Assembly (NCBI GenBank): GCA_050084985.1
Contig: JBITNC010000001.1
Span: 52,762,001 to 52,826,000, forward strand
Reading direction: 5' to 3'
Origin: Nageia nagi
Lineage: Eukaryota > Pinophyta
DNA: 64,000 nt
Shown: positions 33,816 through 46,154 of the stretch, piece after piece
Numbering within the stretch: the first letter of the stretch is position 1
How the letters are laid out: the number at the start of each line of letters is the position of its first letter
The notes under the pieces: generated by a model
What the model saw: only the letters and a program-made list of their open reading frames with translations
Told to the model about the DNA's origin: nothing
The model's database searches: none
Program-made: the position numbers and the translations under genes

Positions 33816-35237
33816 AAGGGAAGAAGTTGGGGCTTCTTGAGTCAATTCCATATGATCTGCATGCCCCGAGCCAAGTTCCAAATGAGGGGAAAATTGATTT
33901 TTAGGAACATTATCTAAAGCCTCATTAACTCATCCCTTATAATGTCATCCATTCCCTTAGTTTGAGAGACAACCTTCCTTTATCCTTGGTATTCTTATTC
34001 TCACACCAACATTTTCCTCCTTAGAGGAGGACTCCTTTTGGTCTCCCTTATTTTTCTTTAAAAGATAATCTACCACTTGTTTTTCCTCCAATAGGGTGAT
34101 CAAAGCTTCCTTTGAGATAGGTATTGGTCCCATAATATCCAACTCTTTGTGAAACAAAGATTTCTCAACCATTAGAGCCTCCTTAGATTGATCCTCCAAG
34201 CTTGAGAAAGATTACCAATGGTTGCTTATCTAAACTTCCTCAGGTCACCCAAGCTAGAGGTTTCTCCATCGTATACTTTCAAGGTTTTACCTTTTCCACC
34301 TTGTTGCTTCTTTAATTTCTTTTATAATTATTTTTCAAGGCACCAAGAGGAGGTATGGCCTTTCTACTTACAATGGTCACAACTCTAAGGAGTGTTTTCA
34401 TACTCGATCGATTAAGACCAGACTTCCCATTTGGAGATTAAATAAATAGATCAAGAAGGCTCAATGAAGGAGAGATACTAATGCACAATCTTATAAATAT
34501 CATGTGATATTTTTCTCTAGTAGCCTTGTCAATGGTAATAAGGTTTCCAATCTAGTTTTCAATGCCTACTAGGACTTCATCATGCCAAAACTAAAATGAA
34601 AGGCCTAGTAGTCTAACCCAAATAGGCACAGAAGTAATGATTGGGTATTTGGATTGAAATTTGAGGTCCATTTCATCATAAACAATGCCCTTCTTACAAA
34701 CATTCAAGGCCCCTCGAATAAAACTTTATGAAGGGCCTCTCCATTGCAAAACTTGATCAAGAAAAACCCATTAGGAAGGGCTATAATATTAAATTGACCA
34801 TTTATTTTCCATTGTTGAAAATCCCATTCCACATTGAATCAATATCTGATCGAGGCCTTGAAAACTTACCCACCAGATTCAAAGCACCTTCCTCCGTAGT
34901 GATCTTTATAATCTTTGAGGGAATGGTAAGCTTCCCAACTGAAATGGGAGATTAAGATAAGAAGATAAGGGTGTTACATTGGATCTCTTAGCCACTTGCA
35001 CATATGACAAACATTTTTGTTTTATTTATTATGCTTCCAAACCTTCCCCAAAAATTGGGATCTTAGATTCAACCTTAGCATTCGAAAATGGCCCAGAGAC
35101 AAGCTTACCTACTTTGAGAACCACAAAACTAGACCCAACCCTCCACCTCGATCTTGCATCATACTAGAACCTCTTAGATCATCCACCCCAACCACATTGG
35201 CCACCTCGCTTGCACCACCCCCAACACTGCTCTTCAT
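33816..35237 (-). pseudogene. LINE-1 ORF1: DUF4283 and zinc-knuckle protein, decayed
   Basis: A start ATG at 35237-35235 opens a glycine-rich N terminus (KSSVGGGASEVANVVGVDDL). Around 34630-34500 is VPIWVRLLGLS.FWHDEVLVG and NLITIDKATREKYHM, matching the (V)WVRLPGLP...W block of DUF4283/zf-CCHC_4 proteins of plant LINEs. A knuckle CDHCK.KGHTSSWC (about 34386-34344) has C-x2-C-x4-H-x4-C spacing with one stop inside. The remainder to the copia junction is charged. ORF1 binds LINE RNA. Multiple stops and frameshifts are present. The 80-residue frame 33957-34199 is its best-kept part. Confidence 0.78.
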
Positions 35238-35250
35238 TTTTTTGTAAGAT

Positions 35251-38051
35251 CACCTCTAAGAAATTTACACCAACCTTATTTGATTCCAAATGCAAGAAAT
35301 GGTTTTTAACTAGCCAAGGTTTGGTTTTAAAGCTAGAAATGGTTTCTTACATATCAAATTCAATTTTAAATACAAGAAGTGATTTTCTACTAGCCAATGT
35401 TTGATTTCTAAATAAACCCAAATGCAAGAATTGATTTAAATAGCTAGTTTGATTTCAAATAAAACCTAGGAAGATTAAAAGCAAAATCAAACCATAAGCA
35501 AGGCAATATTCAACATCAGTGTAACCATTTCCTAGTTTCATCTTTTGTTCTGCAATATGAAATGATGGAGCATATCTTTAACATCTAGTTAGAACTATTA
35601 TCTCCTTTATTCTTTCATCTAATCCTCTTTTCATTTCCCATACCCCCTATTATTCATTCGAGTAACGATAGTAAAAATCATGAGTTTGCATGTAAGCTCC
35701 AACAGAAATGCATCTAAAGATTTTGCATGAATCTTTTATATATATTAGAATATTTTTTTAGGATAATTATAAACCATTATAAAAATTGTTATCTATTAGG
35801 GCAATTTCAAACCATCGTATTTTAGTTTCCCTAAAATCCTTTTTGGTATAGTGGTTGTTGCAAAAGTTAGTGGAAAGAAAGTGAAATATCAATTATAAGA
35901 TACAAATGACTTGCACATAATTCATGACAAGGAAAGAGATTTTTGGAATCATAAAGATATTCGTGGAAATATTTGATGTTAGTCTCGATATCAAGGGATA
36001 TGGTTTTTGTACATTCTCTAAATAATCATGTAAATAAAAGTAACCCATGAGCATACAAATAAGAAAATATTCAAAGTACTCAAATAAAAAAGAAACCAAA
36101 AAATTAAGTACTCAAGCATGTATGTATTACCTTGTGTAATAGTAAAAATCTAAATTCTAGAATGTTACAAGAGTGTAAAAGCTCTAATTAACATTATAAT
36201 ATATTCATTCACTTCCATATTTAAGTGTAAAGAAGGCTTAAAAAATTATTCTTGTTATGAAAAGACTCGATTAGAGTATTTAGGGGGTGCATTAGACGAG
36301 ATTGTAATTAGATACTAAAATAGTTGATTCTCATAAAAAAAAGAACTAGAGAGATAACAGGTATCTTGGATGAGATTGTTGATTAGTTATTGAAATGGTT
36401 GATTCTCATAAAAATAAAGAGAACCAAGTCAAATGTTAATAACATCGAGAGATGTTCCCTAGTTGCAACATGAAGGTGGTGTGGAGAGCCAAATATCACA
36501 TGTGAGTCCATCCGTTAAACATCGACTTCAATATTTAAAAAAAAATGAATTAACTTGATTATTAAAAAAAAGACCGACTTCAAAAATAGAATTATAACAT
36601 TAGATAACTTATATAAATAAATAAATTAATATATACATTAATAAATTAACATTAAAATAAATACTAAGAAATGAGATAAATGAGTTGGGAATGATATCAA
36701 AGCTAGTCTTAGCTTAGTGAGAGTTTTCTTATAAGCGACCTTGTTCTTATTTTTCTTATAACAATTAAATATTTTAACTTCTATTTTATTGAAAATGTAT
36801 TTTCATAGTACTTATCTTTTTATTTATGAAAATATAATGTTAATTATCATTTTTGTTGGCAAACCTTTTTTTTTAATTTCAAAGAAGGATACTTAAACTC
36901 TAAAGCATCTAAAATGGAAATTATTTACTTTACTTATTCACCTTCTATGATGATGCCTTGTAATGTCCTTTACACCTAATGGTGTGTAGGACCTATCAAA
37001 GTTTGTTAAGAGATAAATATATATAATTTATGTATTTGAGTCTAACATAATTAATGTGTATAGTAAAATCACCAAACTTAATTTGTTCATCTTGGTTTAA
37101 GAATTAATGAATCAAGTTGTAATTACAAATATCATTATAGGTTTTTCTAATGTCATTGTAAAATGGGTAAATAAGGATTAAAGAGAAAATGAGTGTCATA
37201 CTCTATGGCATTTAGGTTGCAAAGCTTACAAATCCTTTTAACCCATAGTGTTTTAGGTATCGCCCATCTACCTATTTCACTTTGCAATCCATGTGAATTA
37301 ATTCTTAATTTTCACATGCGATTGATAAATATGTTGTATAAATAATATAAACATTAAATAAAATGGTGCATCCATATAAAAGATCATCACAAAAAGAAAA
37401 TCCAATATGTTAACTTTTAAATCCCAAAATAATTGATATTTTTTTTGTTATGTTACTAAAATCATTCCTTACTAGTTGTAATTTCATGTTCAAAAATGTA
37501 TTTATATCATCATGGTAAAAAAATTTATTTTCTCTATTAAGTCTCCTAAGGATGCATTAGCATTTATCTAACTCATTAATATATATGTGATGCTCAAAAA
37601 ATCAATAAAACACTTGTAAATTCATATTCAAAAGGATTCTTTCATGAATTTTCCCATGAGATCTATACCTTTAGTTAATTTAACCTTTAATATAGAAACA
37701 TTAAAGTTAGATTAAGATCTTGTGATGAAAACAAACAAAAAAAATTAGCTTAATTTCATGACTATTTGAATTTTAATAATATCACTATTTAAGTAATAAA
37801 TCAATATCCAGAAAGCATACCGAAATTGGTGAGAGGGATAGTTGAAATCTCTCCGTTGTTCAGAGCAGATTCAAATCTCATCCCTCATTTACAAATGGAT
37901 ATGTTTAATGTAATAAAAGGTGGATGTTAATTCCATGCAAACCTTTATTATGTGAGAACATTGTCTTCTTCGTACTTAGAAAAAAAAAAAATCAAACACA
38001 ATGGCGAACAGCCAAATCTTTTAACAATCGCAAATAGTGAAATTTCTACAA
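35251..38051. other. AT-rich intergenic DNA
   Basis: No gene recognised. 35280-35470 has a few direct repeats of a GATTTC / AAATGGTTT / TAGCCA theme that may belong to the LINE-1 5' region. A short duplication occurs at 36295-36423. The end of the stretch is the 3' flank of the P450 pseudogene. Confidence 0.5.
36295..36423. repeat. Short direct duplication
   Basis: Two copies (about 36295-36346 and 36370-36423) share GAGATTGT, ATTAG, TGATTCTCATAAAAA and AAGA-rich ends, about 75 bp apart. No function suggested. Confidence 0.6.
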
Positions 38052-39245
38052 TCATTCGAAAACGAGAGGCATTCCACGGGAGGATCTCAGCGATGGCAGA
38101 CTGATCGGACAATGGCAATATCTTTCGGACAACGAAAATCGAAACCTCGAAACCACCATGCTCATTATTACCCTCAGCTCAAAGCTCGCTAAATTCTGCC
38201 CTACGCACATCCGTGATCCAAACCCGAATGGAATAAACGCCATCGTTTGTTTCGACGCATTAGACGCCCCGATTTCGAATCTCTCCGGCTTGAATTCATT
38301 AACATCTGCATCCCATAATACGGAATCATAATGTAATCCTAAAATGTCGAACCATATGGAGGTTCCTTTAGGCACAAAAATGTCGCCCATTTGCATGTTT
38401 TGTTTTGCCCGTCTGTGCGTGAAGGGGGCTGATGGATACAGCCGCATTGTCTCGCTCAACACCATATCCATCTGCGACAACATACAAAAATATCCTCTTC
38501 AATATTTGAATTCTGTCCTCCATTTCAAAAACACCCACAAACCCAAAAACAAATGGAAATCTTTTAGTTACAATTTTCAATTTGGTGAGCATTTCCGCGT
38601 CAAGAATTCTCCCTTGCGTGATCTCCATCACTTCGGCTCGGAGGCGTTGTTGCCAGTGGGCGTACACGGCCGTTGTTTCGTGCCCTGCAATGAAGAAGGT
38701 TTTGCATTCATTCATGAATTGGCGTGTCATGAGCTTTTTACGTTTCCCATTTTCTAAAACTCCATCCACATTGTTTTCTGCGAGAATAAGTCCCAGCAGG
38801 TCGCTTCCGAAATTCCCAGAACTCTCCAATTTTCGCCGTTCCATTACGATTGACAGGAGTAAATCGTCAATCTCCTTCCCCAGCTTGTTGGCTTTCGAAC
38901 GCACTCCGCCATTAATCAATCTGTTCAAGTACGCCAAGTTCTCATATATCACATTAGGATTCTCTTCCATGCAATTGGGAACCGTGATAAATCCCAGCAT
39001 TTACCTGCTCCCGGGAACCCCAAGAAGATGGTTGGAGCTGTAGAGGACCTGTTGGAGGGACCTCAGTTTCGTAAACACTTGTTTAAATTTGTCATAGCTT
39101 GCCGCAAATGATGTCCTTGCTATGATGTCTGCGGTGAGTTTAGTGATATCATCATCAATGTCTATGTCTGCGGATCCCCCTCCTTCTCTTACACAATCGT
39201 TCCACCGGTCAAGCATGGATAGAGTAGATGCCACCTTGTAAGATT
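38052..39245 (-). pseudogene. Cytochrome P450, CYP72 clan, 5'-truncated pseudogene
   Basis: Three exons can be read on the minus strand. The first (about 39245-39005) has DDDITKLTADIIARTSFAAS and ends LLGVPGSR at an AG|GT donor. An 84-bp intron (39004-38921) follows. The second exon (38920-38572) has KANKLGKEIDDLLLSIVMER, SDLLGLILAENN, MNECKTFFIAGHETT and HWQQRLRAEV. A 100-bp intron (38571-38472) precedes the last exon (38471-38052) with VLSETMRLYPSAP (ExxR), VPKGTSIW, EFKPERF and the heme loop FGFGSRMCVGQNLA. The CDS ends MPLVFE. P450s of this clan are ER-bound monooxygenases, several acting on hormones. By memory of the family the layout is nearest CYP735-like proteins, a weak call. After GHETT 11 residues are missing, removing the end of helix I. 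The N terminus and membrane anchor are absent, replaced by LINE sequence. Confidence 0.88.
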
Positions 39246-39995
39246 TGAGAATATCCTCCAAATAAGTTTTCCCAGCATAACAATGTTCATATCTCTTAAA
39301 TTTATGGTGCCCAGTCCACCATAAGATTTGGATATGTAGATCTTATTCCATGTCACCAGGTGGATTTTATTATTGTCAGTTTTGCCCTTCCATAGGCAGT
39401 TGCATAAAATTATCTCCATTTTGTTGAGGAGCCAGAATGTGTTGAACCAAAAAACATAGGAATAGAAAGGTCCTTGACTGGGCGACTTGCATTCGATAGC
39501 TAGTTGGCTTTCTAGAAGGATAGTCTTTTTAGCATCTTTGTTATAAGTAGTTACCAAAAATCACCATTGTTGCCTCCTTAAACTAAAGGCATTCCTAAAC
39601 AGGAACTAGGTAGACTATCAAAAATCATACCAGTCAGGTAAGAGAACAATCTGACATGCTGCAGAGATAGGTTAACACCAAAAAATTTGGACTTTTCTTT
39701 GTTTATAGCTTGACAAACAGCAAGCTCACGTATCTTCAAGATGCTCTTGATCTCTTGAATTGAAGGATAGATAGCTAATAAGGTGTCATCTGCAAACCGA
39801 GAATATGATAGAGGGTAGAATTGTTGCATATTTGAAGACCTATTATCATCCCTCTAGATTGTAGTTGGTTGAGACCATGCCCAAGTGCTTCAACTAATAT
39901 AATGAAGAGGTATGGAGATAGGGGGTCACCTTGCCTTGGACCTCTCGAGCTTTTGAAAAAACCTGTTGAGTTGCCATTGACAAGAACTGAAAAAC
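39245..39995 (-). mobile_element. LINE-2: fragment of LINE reverse transcriptase
   Basis: Minus-strand RT pieces: [20 protein letters not shown] then [20 protein letters not shown] (about 39935-39876), a frameshift, [11 protein letters not shown] (about 39809-39777, catalytic FADD intact), LPSSCLGMPLV (about 39612), another frameshift, then ESQLAIECKSPSQGP, CLWKGKTDNNKIHLVTWNKI and SKSYGGLGTINLRDMNIVML. The frame runs into the P450 exon near 39245. Neither LINE end is present: endonuclease and 3' UTR are missing, so the fragment is cut on both sides and cannot have arrived in this form by ordinary target-primed insertion. Confidence 0.85.
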
Positions 39996-40148
39996 GAACT
40001 TAAATCTTTATTATTATATTATTTTAAAATATTATATCTACTGAAACCTGTCGAGCTGTTTAAATTATTTTTAAAATATTTATAACTATATTTATAATAT
40101 TAAATAACATAAATTATAAAATAATAAAACGAACTTAAATCTTTATTA
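39991..40148. repeat. Exact 23-bp direct repeat around an AT-rich spacer
   Basis: The same 23 bases (core CGAACTTAAATCTTTATTA) occur at 39991-40013 and 40126-40148, with no mismatch, separated by 112 bp of A/T-rich DNA. It lies exactly at the outer edge of the LINE-2 fragment. It may be a duplication made during repair or insertion. Confidence 0.7.
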
Positions 40149-41930
40149 ATCTAAAACTTTATTAAAAAATAATTCTCACTTGAAATTTTTTGTAAATGTC
40201 TTCGACATACAGTACAAATTATTAAATATCATCAATTTCTGAAGCGACCGGCTAGATTAATCGTCAAATCTCTACCTTGGTAAGAAGCTAGAATTATTTA
40301 TTTTATTTTTAATAATTTCCATGATTAATAATTAATTTCTATCAAACAGTCCTTTACTCTGCGGATCTCTCGCTATGTCTGACGAAGTTGATTAAGCATT
40401 AGTTGATTATCTTTTTTCAAAGCTTATTATTATTATAGTATATTACATTAATAAATTAGATGTTATTAATTTATTTGTACATAATATACTTTTGGTGAAT
40501 CAAACTTAGATTTTATTTTTCTTAAAAAAATGTGGTATTAAAATCTAAAATTGAATCTCATATTGACATTAGAGAGAAATTCCTTTTTGCATCACCATAA
40601 TTTTTCAAATTACTAAATCTTTTAGATTACTAAAGTATTAGATTGTCAAAATATCTAAAGTACCAAATATTAAAACTCTTTGTTTCTTTAGGTCTATTTG
40701 GAATTCTCTCATGCTAACATCCTCTCCAACTTAGTATCAAGGCTCATCCTCGAGCCTTCCCTTATGGTTTTTTGGCTCTGAAATATTTGAAACTACTTCT
40801 TGAGAACGAATTCGAGTTCTAAAGAATCATCATGCAATGATTACTAGACAAATGGGTTGAGGTTGATAGTTCTTCATAAAGTAATTGGTATATTCATTGA
40901 TAATCTTTTCTTTGGGTAATTGATCGATAAGCCACTGAGCTTCATGAGGTTTTATTGGAAAAATGATAGTCATATAGAAAAATGAATTTCAAAGCCATGT
41001 ATTAATAGCACAATCCAACAAAAGTCAAGGAGCACTATAAGGCCAACAAAAGTAGACTTTGTTTATTAGTTCTAATTCAAATTCTTCTTCTAAGAATATT
41101 TAGCTAGCATTAATTTTGATGAACCAATCATCATTTTGAACTCAAAGTGTCCATGCACAAGAATTCCTAAGATTAAAGAGTTCTTCTATGTTTTTTCCTT
41201 ACAAGTCATATTTTTTCCTTACAAGTCATATGAAAGTCTCAAGAATCTTCTAATATCAAATGCCTTGAAAGATATGGGAGTATTTATTTAGAGATTTTTT
41301 TGACATTATTTTTTATCTTATAATTCTAGTGATTATCTTTGTTCCTTTGGCAAATTCTTAAAAGATCATGTCATGCTTTTCGTATTTGAAATCTTGTGCT
41401 TTATTATGGTTTGAAGGAGGTTATAATGGTTCAATGATATTGATTTGTTTTGCAATTATTTTTAACTTTACCTAGTTTATTTTGAGTTCTAATCCCTTTA
41501 TATCATTGTCTTTTTAATCAATCAGTCTCTAATTATCTTTTAGTGATTCTTCTACACCTTTATCATTTCTTCATCTAATCCTTATAAAAAATAATATCTT
41601 AATGATGTAATTAACTTTTATTACTTACATTAATTATTTCATCCTTCTATCTTATTATATTTTTATCTCTTTAATAACATAACCTTTGTATGTGTTCTAC
41701 TTACATACAACCATGCAAGTCTAATGGATGAGGGTTGTAAATACTTTAACAGAAAGAGTGACTCTTATTAGATTATTCATGATATGAATCATTATATGTA
41801 TTTTTGACCTTCTTGGCCATGCAGGCTATCTTGAAGAAGCTTTGAACTTCACTATGAAAATGTCCATGAAACTTGATAGACATGTATGCAAAATGTGGAA
41901 GATGCATGTTGAAAATATGATACAGTTGCA
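40149..41930. other. AT-rich DNA without a recognisable gene
   Basis: I looked for the missing 5' exons of the P450 here and did not find them. A 20-bp exact tandem duplication occurs at 41191-41230. No other structure recognised. Confidence 0.5.
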
Positions 41931-42115
41931 TCATTTCAAACCATGTGGTGCACTTGGATCATTTCATATCATATGGTGTTCTTAGATAATTTCATATCAT
42001 ATGTTGGTGTATTTAGATCATTTCATATTATATGGTGCTCGTAATCATTTCATATCATATGTTGGTGCATTTAGATCATTTCATATGATATGGTGCACTT
42101 GGATCATTTCATATC
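41931..42115. repeat. Tandem repeat of about 27-34 bp
   Basis: Six to seven units built on TCATTTCATATCATATGGTG or ...TGTTGGTG followed by YTTRGA. Unit length varies by small indels. No open frame of note. Confidence 0.85.
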
Positions 42116-42499
42116 CATAGATTGTGTCACTATAGAGGTGTGTTAAGGCATTCCTTCAGGTGTCACTAGTGATCTTGACTAGAATGAGTAAGGTAAGAGA
42201 CTAAATGGTGATTGATCAATTTCACTAGGTCATCCTTTAGGAATTCAAGGCTAGCACTATGATTGAGCTCATGCGTGAACCTTGAGTAACTTTTGGGAGC
42301 ATGCGTCTTTCCTAGGAGGACTTCTATATAGTTTCACCTAGAGGCAAAATTCGACTAAGACATGACTCTGAGATATCAAAAGTTGGCTCAATATTGTAAA
42401 AGCAAGATAGCGTATGATGAAAAATGATAAACTAATGACTTTTAAAAATATGCATCTATCTAGAAAGAGCCCTAGTATAGAACTAAGGTGGTCAAAGTG

Positions 42500-43190
42500 C
42501 AAAGTTGTAAACCTTGAGACATATTTTTCAAGATAAGAGGGTGAGTACGTGATAAAAGAGTCATGATTATGCCTTTTTGAGGCATGTGCCCTAGATCAAG
42601 GACACCTAAAAGCCAAACACATGATGAAAAAGGAAAATTTTATGACTTTAGGGGGGATGTACTCAAGGAGGAAAGTAAGCTAATCCAAAAGCATGGTAAA
42701 AATAGATAAAATCATGATTTTTTGGGGCATACACCCAATTTGAAGTGACATCCTAAGTATATCAAGGTGAAAGTTGGCTAAGGAAACCTCAAAAATAGCC
42801 CAAGAACATACCATGAGGTGAGTTCATGAGCAAAAAAGATAAAATTATGACATTTCAAGCATTTGCTTAAGACAAGAGCTCTAGGATCGATTCAAAATGA
42901 AAAATTGACTAAGTCTAGGTCTCCAAAGCATCAAAATCCACTCAAAATTGCACAAGGATGAAGGCACATGGAAAAGAAAGATATAAACATAAGTTTTGGA
43001 GGTATGTGCTTACTTTGGGAGAATTTTTGGGGGTTTAAAGTGAAAATTTTGCTAAGTACTAGTCTTAGAAGTAACAAGATCAAGCACAAATCACACAAGG
43101 AGACTAGCGCATGAACAACAATAATAAGAAGATAACTTTCTCAAGGATGTGCTCAAACTAAGAGGTCATCTAGTTCAAGTGCACCATTTC
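42500..43190. repeat. Diverged tandem array, units of roughly 130-180 bp
   Basis: At least five loosely similar paragraphs follow each other, each with a phrase such as GATAAAATCATGATTTT or GATAAAATTATGACATTT, then a GGCAT(G/A)TGCYY-like phrase, then AAGTGAAA..TTGRCTAAG. The units are too diverged for exact limits by eye. It may be an LTR or leader remnant. Confidence 0.5.
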
Positions 43191-44847
43191 AAAAGATAAG
43201 TTTTTAACTTATTTTGTGATGCACCCTATCCTAAGTGCCCAGATTTAGAAGATGAAGGGTCTCAAATCTCCCAACGATGCCTACAGGTTGATAGTTACCC
43301 TGCGAGTACCAGAAGATGAAGATTTAAATTCATGTATTATAAAGGTAAAAGATATGGATGAATTCATGACCACTAGTTGGATGGAATTATTGCACTTAAG
43401 ATGCAAACATTTGAATTTTATTTTATTTTTCATAATTTCATTTCATTTTGGATCTCAAAATATTATACATTTTGCTCTAGCCTTGTGATGGATCTCAAAA
43501 CTAATATTTATCTTCTAGGTGTTATGCCATCATTATTTTAACACGACGCATAAGATAATTATTTCTAATTTGGGGTGAATTTTATGGCTTATATTTATGA
43601 TAATGATGTAGCTTCAATGATAAGGGTTTGTTGCTAAAAAGTAATTTTGTTTTACCCCACACCATCTATTCCAAGAATATGAAATGTTGCACATGAATTG
43701 TCTTCCCCCTTTTAAATAAAAAAAGAGGTAGAAAGGTAAAAAAAAAAATGAAAAAAAATATTTTCTTTTTTTTTTTAGTAGAAAAGAAAAAAATATAACC
43801 TCTTTCTATTTTTTTTTAATTAAACAAGGTATTATTATTCAATAAAAATATAACTAAACAACTTGTTTATTTTTGTAAAAAAAAATTATCAGATAATTAA
43901 AAAGTTTATTTTTATAAGGTAAATGATTAATCTCAATAAAAAAAGTTTTACAATTAATATATTGCTCCCCTACTAACCAAGCCTGTAAATAATTTAAGGC
44001 AAAGCACAACTTGTACTCTATGTTGTGCATGATTCTTTAATAGAAAACTACTTGATGTAAATTTATTATAATGACCCAAGAAAGAGCGTCGCCTCATGAT
44101 ATTCAGGGATGGTGTGCATCATGTATTAGTCAAACAATCTCCAAGTATAGGGAAGAAGGGGAAGTTGGTGAGCAAAGGACTATAGGGGAAGAGAAGAGAA
44201 TGGTTCTCATTTGATGCCACTTCCAATTTCAATTTGGTTACCTCTCCCCTTTTCATATGATGGCTCACCCTTACCCTATGTTTCCAGCACCATTACCACT
44301 AGTTAATGCTCGTACAGAGATTAAGAAAGCCTCTGCTGAGGAGAGGCTTGTACAACTCCATCCCTAGGGTGAGTGCGAGTACTGTAGCCCTCATGGTGTG
44401 GAAGCAGGAGGCTCAATGGGCAAAGGCTCCCCTAGTCTAGATGGATAGAACGATCGATGATTGGCAAAGTGGAGAGGGTTTATGGAGGAGATGAGCAGGG
44501 GAAGAAGCATCACTAGTGGTGGGGATGGGTGGCCCAACTATCCGCGAGCAGAGGAGATTCCTCATTGGTTGGGTGGTGAATTTCATAAGGCCAAGCTCTC
44601 TATTTATAGGACAGAACCCCACCTTAACACAACTTAACTCACCTTAAGTCATATTTTTACCAAAGGTTTATATGAGGTTAAGAAGGGTCAAATTGCACAT
44701 ATTTAATTCATAAATACTAAAAAGGTATTTTTTAAATACTTTTTTTATTTGGATGAATTAAGTAAGTGGGACACTTTTTAGATACTAAATAATAATTCAT
44801 TAGGAATTCTAACACATAAGGTCCTTGTATGGCCTAAAATAAGCTCC
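43191..44847. other. AT-rich DNA without a recognised gene
   Basis: 43700-43960 is dominated by A and T homopolymer runs. A somewhat GC-richer part at about 44090-44640 has small open frames on both strands without a recognisable family. A 78-residue frame at 43252-43488 has no known motif and is taken as chance. Confidence 0.45.
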
Positions 44848-45900
44848 TTATGCTTGTTACGAAAAGCTTATTTGAGCATCTCTTGAAGATAAACTTTGAA
44901 CACTTTTATCTTGATGATGCAACTTTGTTTGTCAGAAAAGTTAACAAAACTATTGTATATATTATGGTGTATGTAGATATCTTTGATAACAGGGAACAAT
45001 GAAAGTTACATTGCATTTGTGAAACAAGATTTGAAGATAGGTTTTGAAATGACAAATATGAAACATCTTCATTACTATTTGGGCATTGAAGTGACACAAA
45101 ATCCAAGCTACATTTTTATTTCCCAAAGAAAGTACATAGAAGAGTTATTGAATATATTTGGCATGATAGATTGCAATCCTCTTTCCACTCCAATGGAACA
45201 AAATTTGAATTTGATATCTATTGAATGGAATGCATTTGAGGATGCAAAAAAGTATAGACAACTTGTTGGAAGTCTCATATATCAACCATAATTAGACCAA
45301 ATATTTCATTTAAAGTTGGAATTCTCTCTCGATTTATGCAAAAATCATGTGAAGGGCATTGGAATACAGAAAAAAGAGTTCTCATATATTTGAAAGGAAT
45401 AAAGGAATTAGGGCGTAAGTATTCCAAGGTGTTAGACTTCAAATTGGTTAGATATACAGATTTAGAATTTGATGGTGACTTCAAAATATGCCATGAGTCT
45501 TGGATTAGTAGCTATCTCTTGGAGATTCTAAAAATAATATGTTTCGATAGATTCCACTATAGAGGCAAAGTATGTGGCTATTGCAAAGGCAACAAATGAG
45601 ATTGTGTGGCTCAAGAAGATATTGGAAGATTTGCAAGAAAAATAGGTGCACCCAACTCCACTTCTGAATGATAATATTTTTTCAATTCAATTGGAAAAGA
45701 ATCCAAAGTTTCATGATCAAACAAAGAACATAAACATTAAGTACCAAATGATTCAATATCATGTAGAGGTCAAGATAATTCAGTTGAAACATTGTTCCAC
45801 ATATGAACAAATAATACACATCTTCATTGAGGCACTTGGAAGACATATGTTCAACAAGTTCAGGAAGATGCTTGGAATTACCAATACCCCTTCGGATTAA
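44848..45900 (+). pseudogene. Ty1/copia RT-RNase H fragment, second lineage (copy D)
   Basis: In shifting frames: an APxAWYEKLI-like start, HFYLDDATLFVRKVNKTIVY, then VYVD, where a one-base loss breaks the YVDD box (44971-44985). The main frame (44983-45291) reads TGNNESYIAFVKQDLKIGFE, LHYYLGIEVTQ and STPMEQNLNL, then YRQLVGSLIY. RNase H follows with HWNTEKRVLIYLKGIKELG (about 45358-45414) and a broken D-x-DxDGD block. The last frame closes near 45900, followed by a GGGGGGA tract. Residue patterns differ from copies A-C, so this is another copia lineage. Gag, protease and integrase are absent. Confidence 0.82.
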
Positions 45901-45907
45901 GGGGGGA

Positions 45908-46130
45908 TGTTAGACACCTAATCCTTAGAGATTATGATAAATATAATATAGTAGTAGTTACTTACTATATTTAGTAAATTTGAAGCTAAGTGTGTGGTAG
46001 AATTCTAAATGTCATTTCTAGGAGAGTATGAAGAGTTACATTATATTTTAAAGGTCACCCATGAACATGAATGTGAGGAGTCAATCTTCTTATGTATTAA
46101 GGTATTATTATAACCTAATACAATACTTTT
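45908..46130 (+). repeat. Probable partial 3' LTR of copia copy D
   Basis: TGTTAGACACCTAATCC begins right after the purine tract TTAAGGGGGGA (45898-45907), as expected for an LTR start. The piece seems cut at about 46130, where RNase H sequence of another fragment begins. No partner LTR was found in the window. Confidence 0.5.
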
Positions 46131-46154
46131 TGATCTTGGAGTTATCTAACCTGG

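Larger units (their letters stand above)
21735..35250 (-). mobile_element. LINE-1: decayed plant LINE split by copia copy C
   Basis: Minus-strand LINE in two parts: ORF1 at 35237-33816 and ORF2 at 25152-21735, separated by the copia insertion 25153-33808. ORF1 has a DUF4283-like block and a CCHC knuckle; ORF2 has endonuclease and reverse transcriptase. Reading across the insertion joins ...SSLDS and DLPPEGK in one frame, which supports a single interrupted element. Both ORFs have many stops. The 5' end is not defined beyond about 35250, and the 3' end is lost or abuts copia copy B at about 21730. Confidence 0.8.

Noticed and set aside
38344-39043. Plus-strand frames of 137 and 153 residues
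   Set aside because: They are antisense shadows of the P450 exons.
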